From [Clostridium] leptum DSM 753 (GTDB lineage Bacteria > Bacillota > Clostridia > Oscillospirales > Acutalibacteraceae): a stretch of 64,000 nt of DNA. Below the pieces are notes generated by a model, which searched no databases, was not told where the DNA came from, and saw only the letters and a list, made by a program, of their open reading frames with translations. Of this stretch, positions 8,881 through 17,272 are shown one piece after another. The translations under genes were made by a program, and so were the position numbers. Where the stretch lies: positions 124,001 through 188,000 of the forward strand of contig DS480348.1 of the NCBI GenBank assembly GCA_000154345.1, written 5' to 3'. Position 1 is the first letter of the stretch; every line of letters starts with the position of its first letter.

Positions 8881-9300
8881 ATTATAGAAGTAAAAGTGCC
8901 AAAGGAAATACGGGATTACCAGGAGTCCATCTTTTTCGGCCTGTCCACCAGGCAGTTTCTCTGCTCCCTTCTGGCGGTGGGCGTAGCGGTGGGCATCTAC
9001 TTCGGCCTACGCCCCTTTGTGGGGAGCGAGGAAGTGGGCTGGATGTGCATCCTTGGAGCTGCGCCCTTTGCCGCCTGCGGCTTTTTCAAGTACCATGGCA
9101 TGACTGCGGAAAAGCTGGCCTGGGCCTGGTTTAAGTCGGAATTCCTGTACCCGAAGAAGCTGGTGTTCCAATCCGACAGTCTCTACTACGAGGCAATGGA
9201 GGAAGCCATTGCGGAGGGCGAAAAGCCTCCTCGCAAGCGCAAAAACCGCAGGCCCCAGCATCAGCGGGTAAAAACCAGGGGGAATAAGGCATGGAGATGA
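8881..9300 (+). CDS. prgI: PrgI-family channel protein
   Basis: About 139 residues. PrgI proteins are membrane components of Gram-positive type IV secretion, akin to VirB3. Visible are the family opening I-E-V-K-V-P-K-E-I-R-D-Y, the phrase F-F-G-L-S-T-R-Q-F, two membrane segments (about 28-45 and 55-72) and a basic cytoplasmic tail. The conserved opening begins before the first standard start codon (GTG 8896). GGAAGGAG ends at 8874, 6 bp before ATT 8881, so ATT is the most likely start. It overlaps the next gene by 10 bp and lies between virB6 and virB4 as in related ICEs. Confidence 0.82.
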   Translation: MIEVKVPKEIRDYQESIFFGLSTRQFLCSLLAVGVAVGIYFGLRPFVGSEEVGWMCILGAAPFAACGFFKYHGMTAEKLAWAWFKSEFLYPKKLVFQSDSLYYEAMEEAIAEGEKPPRKRKNRRPQHQRVKTRGNKAWR

Positions 9301-10010
9301 ATATCCACTCCATCCTCCCAGAGGAAATCGCCGCCATGGGCGAGCATAGCAACCGTGTGCTGAATGAAAAAACCGGCTGCATCGGCTATCTGACAGCCAA
9401 TCTCAATGGTAGCGCCCCGGTGTTTGAAAGCTCCTGGCATGACCGCACGCCCCGGCTCAACACCCCGGAATTCACCGACGATTTCAACGATATGATGGAT
9501 GCCCTGCGCCAAGGGATCCTGAAAAGCCCCGCAGAACTGCGTGCTTATTGTACCGCTCACCCAGACAGCCTTCTGCAAGACAACCCCAGCGCCGATACAC
9601 GGTATGGGTTTCGCATCAATACCGGAAGGTACTCCTACTGGATGGTCTGCTCGTTTCTCTCGACAGACTGCCGCTTGTGGGTAAGCGCCTTTTCGTTCCT
9701 TTCGCTGGATCGCTACATGAGGGAGGCCCGAAACGGCATCCCCATTTTGGACTTGCAGGGCCATGAGCGGTTCCGAATGCCGGATGGAGGAGAACTGAAA
9801 GCCGTGTCTTCCAACGGGCGTCCCAGCTTCTGTACCATCCGCTATTTGGACACGGAGCAGGCGGTTCTGTTCGATGAACTGCGCCAAAGCTCCATCCACA
9901 CTGTTCAGGAGTTGCCGGAATGGGCGGCAAAGAACGGGCTTCATCTGCTGCCGCTGGATCCGCCCATGCGGGCCAGCCACAAGCCGCACCGTAAAGGGCA
10001 GGAGCGATGA
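9291..10010 (+). CDS. Hypothetical ICE protein
   Basis: A 239-residue soluble protein without signal peptide or membrane segment. No motif I recognise. It overlaps the 3' end of prgI by 10 bp and sits 33 bp before virB4, so it is co-expressed with the channel genes. ATG 9297 in the same frame is an equally possible start. Accessory gene between prgI and virB4; function unknown. Confidence 0.6.
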   Translation: MEMNIHSILPEEIAAMGEHSNRVLNEKTGCIGYLTANLNGSAPVFESSWHDRTPRLNTPEFTDDFNDMMDALRQGILKSPAELRAYCTAHPDSLLQDNPSADTRYGFRINTGRYSYWMVCSFLSTDCRLWVSAFSFLSLDRYMREARNGIPILDLQGHERFRMPDGGELKAVSSNGRPSFCTIRYLDTEQAVLFDELRQSSIHTVQELPEWAAKNGLHLLPLDPPMRASHKPHRKGQER

Positions 10011-10043
10011 TGCCCAACACAAAAATCTCTTAGAAAAGGACGG

Positions 10044-12392
10044 ATGCCTATAATCAAAACGCTTACCAAAGCAACGAAGTTGGAAAAAGAGAAATTCACG
10101 ATTCCCAAGTCCGTACAAGACGCCATCCCCATCCAGCGCATCTGGCCGGATGGGATTTTTCAGGTGGGGAGCCGGTTCTCCAAGACCTTCTCCTTTACCG
10201 ACATCAATTACAGCATTGCCAGCAAGGACGATAAAACCGCCATGTTCCTGGACTATTCAGAGCTCCTCAACGCTCTGGATTCCGGGGCCAGCGCCAAAAT
10301 CACCATCCACAACCGGCGGATCGACAAGGCGCAGTTCGAGAAATCCCTGCTGCTCCCCATGCGGGAGGATGGCCTGGACCATTTCCGCAGGGAGTACAAT
10401 GAAATGCTGCTCTCCAAGGTTACCGGCACCAACAACAGCGTCGTGCAGGACCGCTACATTACCATCACGGTAGCCAAGCGGAATATCGATGAAGCCCGCA
10501 CCTATTTCTCCCGTGTAGGCACGGACCTCATCAATCACCTGTCTCAGCTATCCTCGGTGGGGCGGGAACTGGATGCTGCCGCCAGGCTGCAGCTGTTCCG
10601 GGATTTCTTCAAGGGCTCGGAGCCTGCGGCCTTTGCCTTCGATCTGAGAGAGCACATGAAAAAGGGTCACAGCTTCAAGGATTGGCTCTGCCCTGACTCC
10701 ATGGAATTTCAGAAGGACCACTTCCGCATCGATGAGCGATGGGGCCGGGTACTCTACCTGCAGGATTACGCCACCTACATCAAAGACTCCATGATTGCTG
10801 AGCTCTGCGACATGGACCGCAGCCTCATGCTGGCCATCGACGTCCTGCCGGTTCCCACCGACGAGGCGGTGAGGGAGATCCAGAACAAGCTGCTGGGTGT
10901 GGAGACCAATGCGGCCAACTGGCAGCGGAAACAGAACGCCGCCAACAATTTCTCCGCCGTGCTGCCCTACGACATGGAACAGCAACGCAAGGAAACCAAG
11001 GAGATGCTGGACGACCTCACCAACAGGGACCAAAGGATGATGTTCGGCCTGGTGACGCTGGTGCATCTGGCCGACACCAAGGAGCAGCTGGACTCGGATA
11101 CTGAAACCATCCTCACTGTGGCCCGAAAGCATCTGTGCCAGATGAGCACACTGCGCTGGCAGCAGAAGGATGGCCTGGACACCGTTCTGCCCTATGGCCT
11201 GCGGAAGATCCATGCCCTGCGTACCCTGACCACCGAGAGCACTGCGGTGCTGATTCCCTTCCGCGCCCAGGAGATCCTCCAGGGCGGCGGCATCTATTAC
11301 GGGCAGAACGCTGTTTCCAAGAACATGATTGTGGCGGATCGCCGCAAACTCCTCAACGGGAACAGTTTCCGTTTGGGTGTCAGCGGATCCGGTAAATCCT
11401 TCTCCGCCAAGGAGGAAATCGTCAGCATCGCCCTGTCCACCGATGATGATATCCTCATTCTGGACCCCGAATCCGAATTCGGTTTCCTGACGGAAGCGTT
11501 GGGCGGCGAGGTGATCCGGGTGTCGGCCTCTTCCGATACCCACATCAATGCACTGGACATGGACAAAGCCTATGGGGATGAGCGCAACCCCCTGATTGAG
11601 AAGTCCGAGTTCATCCTCTCCCTGTTCGAACAGCTGGTGGGCGCTGGAGGTGTTTCCGCCAAGGAGAAATCTATCCTGGACCGCTGCACCTACGATGTGT
11701 ACCGGGAGTACATGGCCAACAACTACCAGGGCGAGGTACCCACCCTGAAGGATCTGTACCAATCTCTCCTGAAGCAGCCGGAGCCGGAGGCCAGGGGGCT
11801 TGCCCTTTCCTCCGAGCTTTTCATCACCGGCAGCCTCAACACCTTTGCCCAGCCCACCAACGTGGATACCAAGGCGAGAATCATCGCCTACGATATCCGG
11901 GAACTTGGGGAGCAGCTCATGCCCATCGGGATGCTGGTCACGCTGGACGCCATTTTCAACCGGGTGATTCAGAACTGGAAGAAGGGCAAGACCACCTGGG
12001 TGTTTGCCGACGAGTTCTACCTGCTGTTCCGCTACCAGTACAGCGCCGACTTTTTCTACAAGCTGTGGAAGCGCATCCGCAAGTACAACGGCCTGGTGAC
12101 AGGGCTGACGCAGAATGTGGAGGAACTGCTCCGCTCCGACACCGCCCGCCTTATGCTGGCCAACTCGGAGTTTTTGATCCTCCTGAACCAGTCCCCCACC
12201 GACCGGGACGAGTTGGCGGGCCTCCTGCACATCTCCGACACCCAGCTGGGGTACATCACCAATGTGTCGGCGGGCTGCGGCCTTATCCGCTGCGCCGGGA
12301 ACATCGTCCCCTTCGAGAACAGCTTCCCCCGCAACACCCGCCTGTACCAGCTGATGACCACCAAGCCGGATGAAGCCCTGAGAGGGGTGTAA
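10044..12392 (+). CDS. virB4: VirB4-type conjugation ATPase
   Basis: The 782-residue ATPase that powers channel assembly and substrate transfer at the membrane. Walker A G-V-S-G-S-G-K-S lies at residues 445-452, followed by a D-P-E-S-E-F element. Walker B W-V-F-A-D-E-F has D656/E657, and the T-G-L-T-Q-N-V-E-E-L motif follows. Length matches VirB4/TraE proteins. ATG 10044 has AAAGGA just upstream. No membrane segment, so it is a cytoplasmic partner of PrgI and VirB6. It is the last gene before a terminator at 12415-12446. Intact. Confidence 0.93.
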   Translation: MPIIKTLTKATKLEKEKFTIPKSVQDAIPIQRIWPDGIFQVGSRFSKTFSFTDINYSIASKDDKTAMFLDYSELLNALDSGASAKITIHNRRIDKAQFEKSLLLPMREDGLDHFRREYNEMLLSKVTGTNNSVVQDRYITITVAKRNIDEARTYFSRVGTDLINHLSQLSSVGRELDAAARLQLFRDFFKGSEPAAFAFDLREHMKKGHSFKDWLCPDSMEFQKDHFRIDERWGRVLYLQDYATYIKDSMIAELCDMDRSLMLAIDVLPVPTDEAVREIQNKLLGVETNAANWQRKQNAANNFSAVLPYDMEQQRKETKEMLDDLTNRDQRMMFGLVTLVHLADTKEQLDSDTETILTVARKHLCQMSTLRWQQKDGLDTVLPYGLRKIHALRTLTTESTAVLIPFRAQEILQGGGIYYGQNAVSKNMIVADRRKLLNGNSFRLGVSGSGKSFSAKEEIVSIALSTDDDILILDPESEFGFLTEALGGEVIRVSASSDTHINALDMDKAYGDERNPLIEKSEFILSLFEQLVGAGGVSAKEKSILDRCTYDVYREYMANNYQGEVPTLKDLYQSLLKQPEPEARGLALSSELFITGSLNTFAQPTNVDTKARIIAYDIRELGEQLMPIGMLVTLDAIFNRVIQNWKKGKTTWVFADEFYLLFRYQYSADFFYKLWKRIRKYNGLVTGLTQNVEELLRSDTARLMLANSEFLILLNQSPTDRDELAGLLHISDTQLGYITNVSAGCGLIRCAGNIVPFENSFPRNTRLYQLMTTKPDEALRGV

Positions 12393-12414
12393 CATCCATG
12401 AATCTGCCATTTCC

Positions 12415-12446
12415 CAGGGGGCCTCCTTCGGCCCCCTGATTTTAAT
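12415..12446 (+). terminator. Terminator after virB4
   Basis: A perfect 9-bp stem, CAGGGGGCC (12415-12423) with GGCCCCCTG (12430-12438), and a loop TCCTTC are followed by ATTTTAATTT. It separates virB4 from the CD1108-type gene. Confidence 0.8.
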
Positions 12447-12560
12447 TTGTGCAAGAATCGCTTGCACGGAATCGTACGCACGCCTCAGAGGTTTTCCATC
12501 TCTGATTTTGTGCAACAGGTTGCTGCACAAATCTGCTTCTCACCTCTGATGTGTCTTGTT
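12447..12560. other. Cluster of three short inverted repeats
   Basis: Between the virB4 terminator and the next gene are three hairpins: GTGCAAG/CTTGCAC (12449-12467), TCAGAG/CTCTGA (12485-12505) and TTGTGCA/TGCACAA (12508-12530). The first and third share GTGCAA. No gene is seen here. They may be regulator-binding palindromes or leader RNA structure for the downstream gene; the sequence does not decide. Confidence 0.5.
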
Positions 12561-12575
12561 CCAGGAGGTATGCCT

Positions 12576-14327
12576 TTGAAAGAAATAAAGACCAAACCGG
12601 AGGGCGGCAAGCCCAAACTGCTGGAGAGTGCGGCCAAAGCCCCGAAAACCGCTATGAAGGATTTGTGGCTGAAGTCCAAAGAGAAATCCATCTCCGAGTT
12701 AAAGGAAACGCCCTTCGCCAGCCAGCAGGGAGAATCCTTCAACGCCCCGGCCAACACTGCCGGAGATCAGATGCTGTCCGGCATGGAGAGCACTGCCAAG
12801 AAGGGAGCGGATTTGACATATCGGGGCGGCAAAAAGCTGGCGCAGACCACCGCCAAAAAAGTGCGGGAGAAACGTGAGATAGCCCGCATACGCAAGCGGG
12901 CCGAGGGTCCCGCCTCCCAAGCCGCATCCCAAACGGGAAAGGCCGCCAAGAGTGCGGCCTCCAAAATCAAGACCAAGAACGCCGTGGTGAAGGGTGTCAA
13001 AGGGAAGCCGGCAAAAGCGGTAAAAACAGCCAACAGAACCCTGAAGGGGGCCAAACAGGGCGCCAAAAGCATCAAGACCGCACAGAGATCCGCTAAAGTG
13101 GCACAGAGAACAGCCCAGGCCACCGCAAAGGCGGCAAAAGCAACTGCCCATGCCGCCAGAGCTGCAGCGAAAGCTACGGCCACTGGGGTCAAGGCCGCTG
13201 TTAAGGTGACTGCCACAGCTATAAAAGCGACCATCGCGGCGGTGAAGGGGTTGATTGCCGCCATCGCTGCCGGTGGCTGGGTCGCTGTGGTGATTATCCT
13301 GCTGATATGCCTGATTGCTTTGATAGTCGGCTCCTGCTTCGGCCTGTTCTTCGGTTCAGAGTCCACTGGGACAGGGACCAGCGTGACCCAGGCGGTGGCT
13401 GACCTCAACGAAGAATACCAGGCGCACATTCAGGAGATTGAAGCCGCCAACCCCCATGACAGGCAGGAGATCACCTCCAACGACGGGGTGCTGTCTGTCA
13501 ATTGGGAAGATGTCCTTGCGGTATTCTCCGCAAAAGTGACGGGCGCAGAGGATGGCTCCCAGGTGGCCTCGCTGGATGATGCCCAGGTGGATGAACTGCG
13601 GAGTATCATGTGGGAGATGAACGCCATCAGCTACACCACCCGCACGGAGAGCAGTTCTGTGGAGGTGACTTCCACAGATGAGAATGGGAACGAGGTTACC
13701 AGCACGGAAACGGTGACGGAAACCATTCTGGAAATTACCATCACCCACAAAACACCGGAGGAAATGGCCCAGCAATACAGCTTCAATGACCGTCAGAATG
13801 AATATCTGGCCTTGATGACTGAGCCGGAAAATGAAAACCTGTGGGCCGAACTGCTGGGCGGTTACGTCAGCGGCGGCGGGCAAATCATAGACCCCAATAC
13901 CAACTGGGAAGGAACGGGCATCTTCCAATGGCCGCTGCCTCAGAGCTACACCATTACCTCTTGGTTCGGCTACCGGGCGGATCCCTTCACCGGGGAGATC
14001 GACTACCATAGCGGCACCGACATCGGCGCTCCGGGCGGCACCCCCATCCTTGCGGCTGCCGATGGCACCGTCACCATTGCCAACGGGATAGACTCCTGGG
14101 GCGGCGGGTACGGGTACTACATCAAAGTGCGCCACAACGACACCTACGAAACCCTGTATGCCCACTGTTCCTCCATCTGTGTGGTGGCAGGCCAGGAGGT
14201 CAAGCAGGGCGAGGTGATCGGCTATGTAGGCACCACAGGGAACTCTACCGGAAACCACCTCCACTTCGAGGTGTGGCAAAACGGGCAGCGCACCGACGCT
14301 CTTAGCTTCTTCAGGGCTAAAGGATAA
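12576..14327 (+). CDS. CD1108-family membrane-anchored M23 hydrolase
   Basis: A 583-residue cell-wall hydrolase, probably the VirB1-like function that opens peptidoglycan for the channel. Residues 1 to about 220 are Lys/Ala-rich and repetitive (A-K-A-T-A-like). A single membrane segment around 230-255 (W-V-A-V-V-I-I-L-L-I-C-L-I-A-L-I-V) follows, then an extracytoplasmic linker and a C-terminal LytM/M23 domain. Zinc ligands are visible in H-S-G-T-D-I-G-A-P-G and H-L-H-F-E. TTG 12576 lies 7 bp after AGGAGG; ATG 12570 is only 1 bp from it and so less likely. Tn1549-like elements carry the same gene after virB4. Confidence 0.87.
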   Translation: MKEIKTKPEGGKPKLLESAAKAPKTAMKDLWLKSKEKSISELKETPFASQQGESFNAPANTAGDQMLSGMESTAKKGADLTYRGGKKLAQTTAKKVREKREIARIRKRAEGPASQAASQTGKAAKSAASKIKTKNAVVKGVKGKPAKAVKTANRTLKGAKQGAKSIKTAQRSAKVAQRTAQATAKAAKATAHAARAAAKATATGVKAAVKVTATAIKATIAAVKGLIAAIAAGGWVAVVIILLICLIALIVGSCFGLFFGSESTGTGTSVTQAVADLNEEYQAHIQEIEAANPHDRQEITSNDGVLSVNWEDVLAVFSAKVTGAEDGSQVASLDDAQVDELRSIMWEMNAISYTTRTESSSVEVTSTDENGNEVTSTETVTETILEITITHKTPEEMAQQYSFNDRQNEYLALMTEPENENLWAELLGGYVSGGGQIIDPNTNWEGTGIFQWPLPQSYTITSWFGYRADPFTGEIDYHSGTDIGAPGGTPILAAADGTVTIANGIDSWGGGYGYYIKVRHNDTYETLYAHCSSICVVAGQEVKQGEVIGYVGTTGNSTGNHLHFEVWQNGQRTDALSFFRAKG

Positions 14328-14333
14328 AAGGAA

Positions 14334-14370
14334 GCAGCAGCCTGGTTCAGGCTGCTGCCCCTCATTTCTT
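14334..14370. terminator. Terminator between convergent genes
   Basis: GCAGCAGCCT (14334-14343) pairs with AGGCTGCTGC (14349-14358), followed by a T-rich tract on the plus strand. It separates the M23 gene from the convergent regulator at 14362 and may act in both directions. Confidence 0.75.
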
Positions 14371-14799
14371 TCTCTCGAAGCTGTACCCCACATCACGGAT
14401 GCACCGCAGGTAAACGCCGGAGTCATGCTTCAAATTCAGCTTGCGCCGGATGGCCTGCACATGATGGCTGACCAGCTCACGGGCCTCCCCATAGTCCGGT
14501 TCCCGCCAGATCCTCTCATAGATTTGGCTGTGCGTTAAGACATGGTTGGAGTTCTGGAATAAGTAAATAAGTATTTCGTACTCCGTTTTGGTAAGCGGGA
14601 TCTCCTGCTGGTTGCGGAAAACCCTGCGCTGCTGCGGATAGATTTCAAGCCCTGGAAGAGATATGATGGAGTCCTTGTTCTGTTTGCAGTTCTCGATTTC
14701 GGGATGATCCTGCAAAAATGAAAGAAAGTCCTCAAAAACTTCCCCATCCTCTTCCTGCAGCTCCAGAATAATGACTCGTCTAATTCTATCACCTCCCAT
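14362..14799 (-). CDS. Receiver-less OmpR-type winged-helix regulator
   Basis: 145 residues. The C-terminal two thirds is an OmpR/PhoB winged helix: P-L-T-K-T-E-Y-E-I-L at the first helix, a recognition region R-E-L-V-S-H-H-V-Q-A-I-R-R-K-L-N-L and the wing R-D-V-G-Y-S-F. The N-terminal 45 residues are short and acidic and lack the phospho-acceptor domain, so it is not a classical response regulator. It begins the leftward cargo block and is convergent to the M23 gene. A second protein of the same architecture is encoded at 24432-24866 on the other strand, bracketing the cargo. Target unknown. Confidence 0.78.
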   Translation of the reverse strand: MGGDRIRRVIILELQEEDGEVFEDFLSFLQDHPEIENCKQNKDSIISLPGLEIYPQQRRVFRNQQEIPLTKTEYEILIYLFQNSNHVLTHSQIYERIWREPDYGEARELVSHHVQAIRRKLNLKHDSGVYLRCIRDVGYSFERKK

Positions 14800-14853
14800 G
14801 CTTATGAACGAAATCCTTTTTACCCTTCATGCTGCTGCATGAGGTTCCCTGGT

Positions 14854-15264
14854 TTATTTGTCTTGTTCCCGAAATCCCCAGCCTTCCCAATCGTCATCGT
14901 CCTCCTCCGGCTCCGTCTCTTCCGTGAAGGTGGAGCCAGGGGCCTCTGCCGGAGCGTTGAGCATATAGGGCGTAACCTGTACCGGCATCTCGTTCTTGAG
15001 CGCCAGCACCTTGGGGGCCGCCTTGCCGCAAAACACCATGGCGGCGGCAAAGGCGAAATACTGCACACAGCTTGTAAGATAGAGATTCACAATGGCCAGT
15101 TCATTTCCCTGCACAGGGACGCCCTGCTCAAGCTGCCGAGAGATATTTTGATGGCAGGCCGCCAGGGAGACAAAGGCCGTGATCAGCAGTGCCACAGCAA
15201 AAACGTAGCAGGCCACAGCAAGGATGCTGCCCTTTTTGGAGGGCTTAGAAAACTCGTCCATCAT
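14854..15264 (-). CDS. Small two-helix membrane protein
   Basis: 136 residues with two membrane segments (about 15-36 and 63-83) and an acidic C-terminal tail (E-E-T-E-P-E-E-D-D-D-D). No recognised domain. It overlaps the 5' gene (ABC ATPase, stop 15261) by 4 bp, so it is translated with the exporter operon and may be an accessory subunit. Function unknown. Confidence 0.6.
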   Translation of the reverse strand: MMDEFSKPSKKGSILAVACYVFAVALLITAFVSLAACHQNISRQLEQGVPVQGNELAIVNLYLTSCVQYFAFAAAMVFCGKAAPKVLALKNEMPVQVTPYMLNAPAEAPGSTFTEETEPEEDDDDWEGWGFREQDK

Positions 15265-15965
15265 CTTACCCTCCTCTCGTTGCGGGAAGCGTTGTTCCTG
15301 CGGGACTGGTGCTGGGCTGAGGGATCGTCAATGCGCTCCATCACCTGCAGTTCACCCTTTCTTAGCCGGAACACCACATCGGCCTGCTTCGCCAACTCAT
15401 TGGAGTGGGTGACGACTACCACACACTTGTTCATCTTGTGGGCGCTCTCTTTGAGGATCTCAGTAATGTCCTGGGCGGTGTCCTCATCCAGATTGCCGGT
15501 AGGCTCGTCCGCCAAGATCACCGGGGCCTCGCTTGCCAGGGCGCGGGCAATGGCTACCCGCTGCTGCTGGCCGCCGGAGAGCTTCAGCACATTCCGCTTG
15601 GCTTCTTCTTTAGTCAGGCCAAGCCGCTCCAGAATGGGCAGCGGCGGCAGCTTGGAAGTCAGGGACACGTTCTCCGTAGGAGTCAAGTAGTCGATGAGGT
15701 TGTACGCCTGGAAGATAAACGCCACATGGTTTTTCCGATGGTCAGAAAGGCCCGTCTTGGCAATGTCCTGCCCGTCAAAGTAAATCTGGCCGCTGCCGGG
15801 GCTGTCCAGGCCGCCGATCAGGGAAAGCAGGGTGGTTTTGCCGCAGCCGGAAGGCCCCAGGATGGCGTAAAGCTTGCCCTGTTCCATTTCGGCGTTGACG
15901 CCTTTTAAGACTTTCTTTTTATTATCGTAGGAATATCCCACTTGCTTGATTTCCATGATACTCAT
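15261..15965 (-). CDS. ABC exporter ATPase (MacB/LolD/BceA type)
   Basis: 234 residues. Walker A G-P-S-G-C-G-K-T is at 37-44, signature L-S-G-G-Q-Q-Q-R, Walker B V-I-L-A-D-E-P-T-G, and an H-switch T-H-S-N-E-L. This is the MacB/LolD/BceA group that partners FtsX-type permeases and is typically used for peptide or lipid export or antimicrobial-peptide resistance. ATG 15965 has GAGG 8-9 bp upstream. It is downstream of three permease genes in one leftward operon, with 40 bp to the nearest. Substrate is not deducible. Confidence 0.9.
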   Translation of the reverse strand: MSIMEIKQVGYSYDNKKKVLKGVNAEMEQGKLYAILGPSGCGKTTLLSLIGGLDSPGSGQIYFDGQDIAKTGLSDHRKNHVAFIFQAYNLIDYLTPTENVSLTSKLPPLPILERLGLTKEEAKRNVLKLSGGQQQRVAIARALASEAPVILADEPTGNLDEDTAQDITEILKESAHKMNKCVVVVTHSNELAKQADVVFRLRKGELQVMERIDDPSAQHQSRRNNASRNERRVR

Positions 15966-16005
15966 AGTGATTACCTCATTTCGTTATTTTAGGGGGTGGA
16001 TAGTC

Positions 16006-17259
16006 TTATTCCATCTGAGACAAAATCTGCTTGGGCTTCAACCGCAGGGTGGAAATGCTGGAAACCAGCACCGCCGCCACCAGCAGGACGCCGCCCACGA
16101 TAGCCACCAGCATGAAATGCTCCGGGGTGACGATGACATTCTCCGCCGCCTTGCCGAACAGCGTACCAAGAGTGCCGGCAACCTGCTTGCTCGATAGGTA
16201 CGCCAGTGGGAAGGCCACCACCGCGATCAGCAGGGTTTCCAGCACATATTGGAGAATCACCGCAGGCTTGGCAATACCCACCGCCAGTAAAATGCCGGTT
16301 TCCCGTTTCCGGCTGCGGATGGACATGGAGAGGATGAGAATTATCAAAACCATGCTCACCACGGTAATCACCACAATCAGCGTCGTGACCAAAGTAGCCG
16401 TATCCGCAATAGAGCTGGAAATGCGCTCGTACACTTCATTGTTCACGGTGATGTAATAGGAGTTCCAGTCAATAGAGGTGCTGTTCTGCACTTCCTGAAC
16501 AATGCTTTCCAGCTTGGCGGCGTCGGAAACAAAGAAGTCAACGGAAGTAATTCCATTTCCCTCACTGGCCGTATAGGGCGTAGATATGGCCGACATGGTA
16601 TCCATATCCACAAAGATGTATTCCTCGTAATCGTAAAATGTTGAGGGCCTTGCCATAGTAGCCTGTTCATCGTCATCATCCGCAATGACCTCAAACAAAC
16701 CGACAATTTCACACTCCACCAGCGGATCATCGGGGTTCCCGTTTTTTACTTCCAGGGTATCGCCAAGGGACAACCCATATTTATCAGCAAGACCTTCGTA
16801 CAAGATGATCCCACCATTGCCATCTGTCACATGGCGGCCTTCTGTCAAACGCAGGGCTCCACTAAGGAACAAAGGCGAATATTCTGAATCAAAGCAGCCT
16901 GACCCATAAAAAAGGTCTGCTACATATTCTCGTTCATCCGTCCCTTTCATCAAAGTATCTTGATTATAGAGATTTACAATCGTCCATTGGGATGTGTTAT
17001 AGGCTTCCACGCCGTCAATAGCGGCGATTTCCTCAATCATTTCATCCGTGACAGGCTGCAGGGTATAACCGTTGTTGGCATTGACGGTGAAGCTGGCCCC
17101 TGTCACGCCCCGCAGTTCCTCCGATTGCTCCTCTTGGGCGTCTGCAATCGCCAGCCCGGACAGCACCAGGGTGGTAATAGCCAGGAGCAGGCAGAACACC
17201 AGCAAGGTCTTTTTCCATTTTCTTGCGGTATGTAAAACCGCTCGTATTCCTAAATTCAT
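16006..17259 (-). CDS. FtsX-type ABC permease, paralogue A
   Basis: 417 residues. An N-terminal membrane helix (L-L-V-F-C-L-L-L-A-I-T-T-L-V-L), a large extracytoplasmic MacB-like domain (about 40-285) and three C-terminal helices give the MacB/FtsX topology. The first 55 residues and the last about 110 residues are nearly identical to those of the neighbour at 17273-18535, while the outer domain differs, so these are mosaic duplicates. It ends I-L-S-Q-M-E. The gap to paralogue B is 13 bp. Expected to form an exporter or peptide-sensing complex with the ATPase at 15261-15965. Confidence 0.88.
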   Translation of the reverse strand: MNLGIRAVLHTARKWKKTLLVFCLLLAITTLVLSGLAIADAQEEQSEELRGVTGASFTVNANNGYTLQPVTDEMIEEIAAIDGVEAYNTSQWTIVNLYNQDTLMKGTDEREYVADLFYGSGCFDSEYSPLFLSGALRLTEGRHVTDGNGGIILYEGLADKYGLSLGDTLEVKNGNPDDPLVECEIVGLFEVIADDDDEQATMARPSTFYDYEEYIFVDMDTMSAISTPYTASEGNGITSVDFFVSDAAKLESIVQEVQNSTSIDWNSYYITVNNEVYERISSSIADTATLVTTLIVVITVVSMVLIILILSMSIRSRKRETGILLAVGIAKPAVILQYVLETLLIAVVAFPLAYLSSKQVAGTLGTLFGKAAENVIVTPEHFMLVAIVGGVLLVAAVLVSSISTLRLKPKQILSQME

Positions 17260-17272
17260 ATTGCGCCCTCCT

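Noticed and set aside
9261..12530. Long minus-strand ORFs opposite virB4 and its neighbours
   Set aside because: They are mirror frames of GC-rich genes, lack ribosome-binding sites and show no family motifs.
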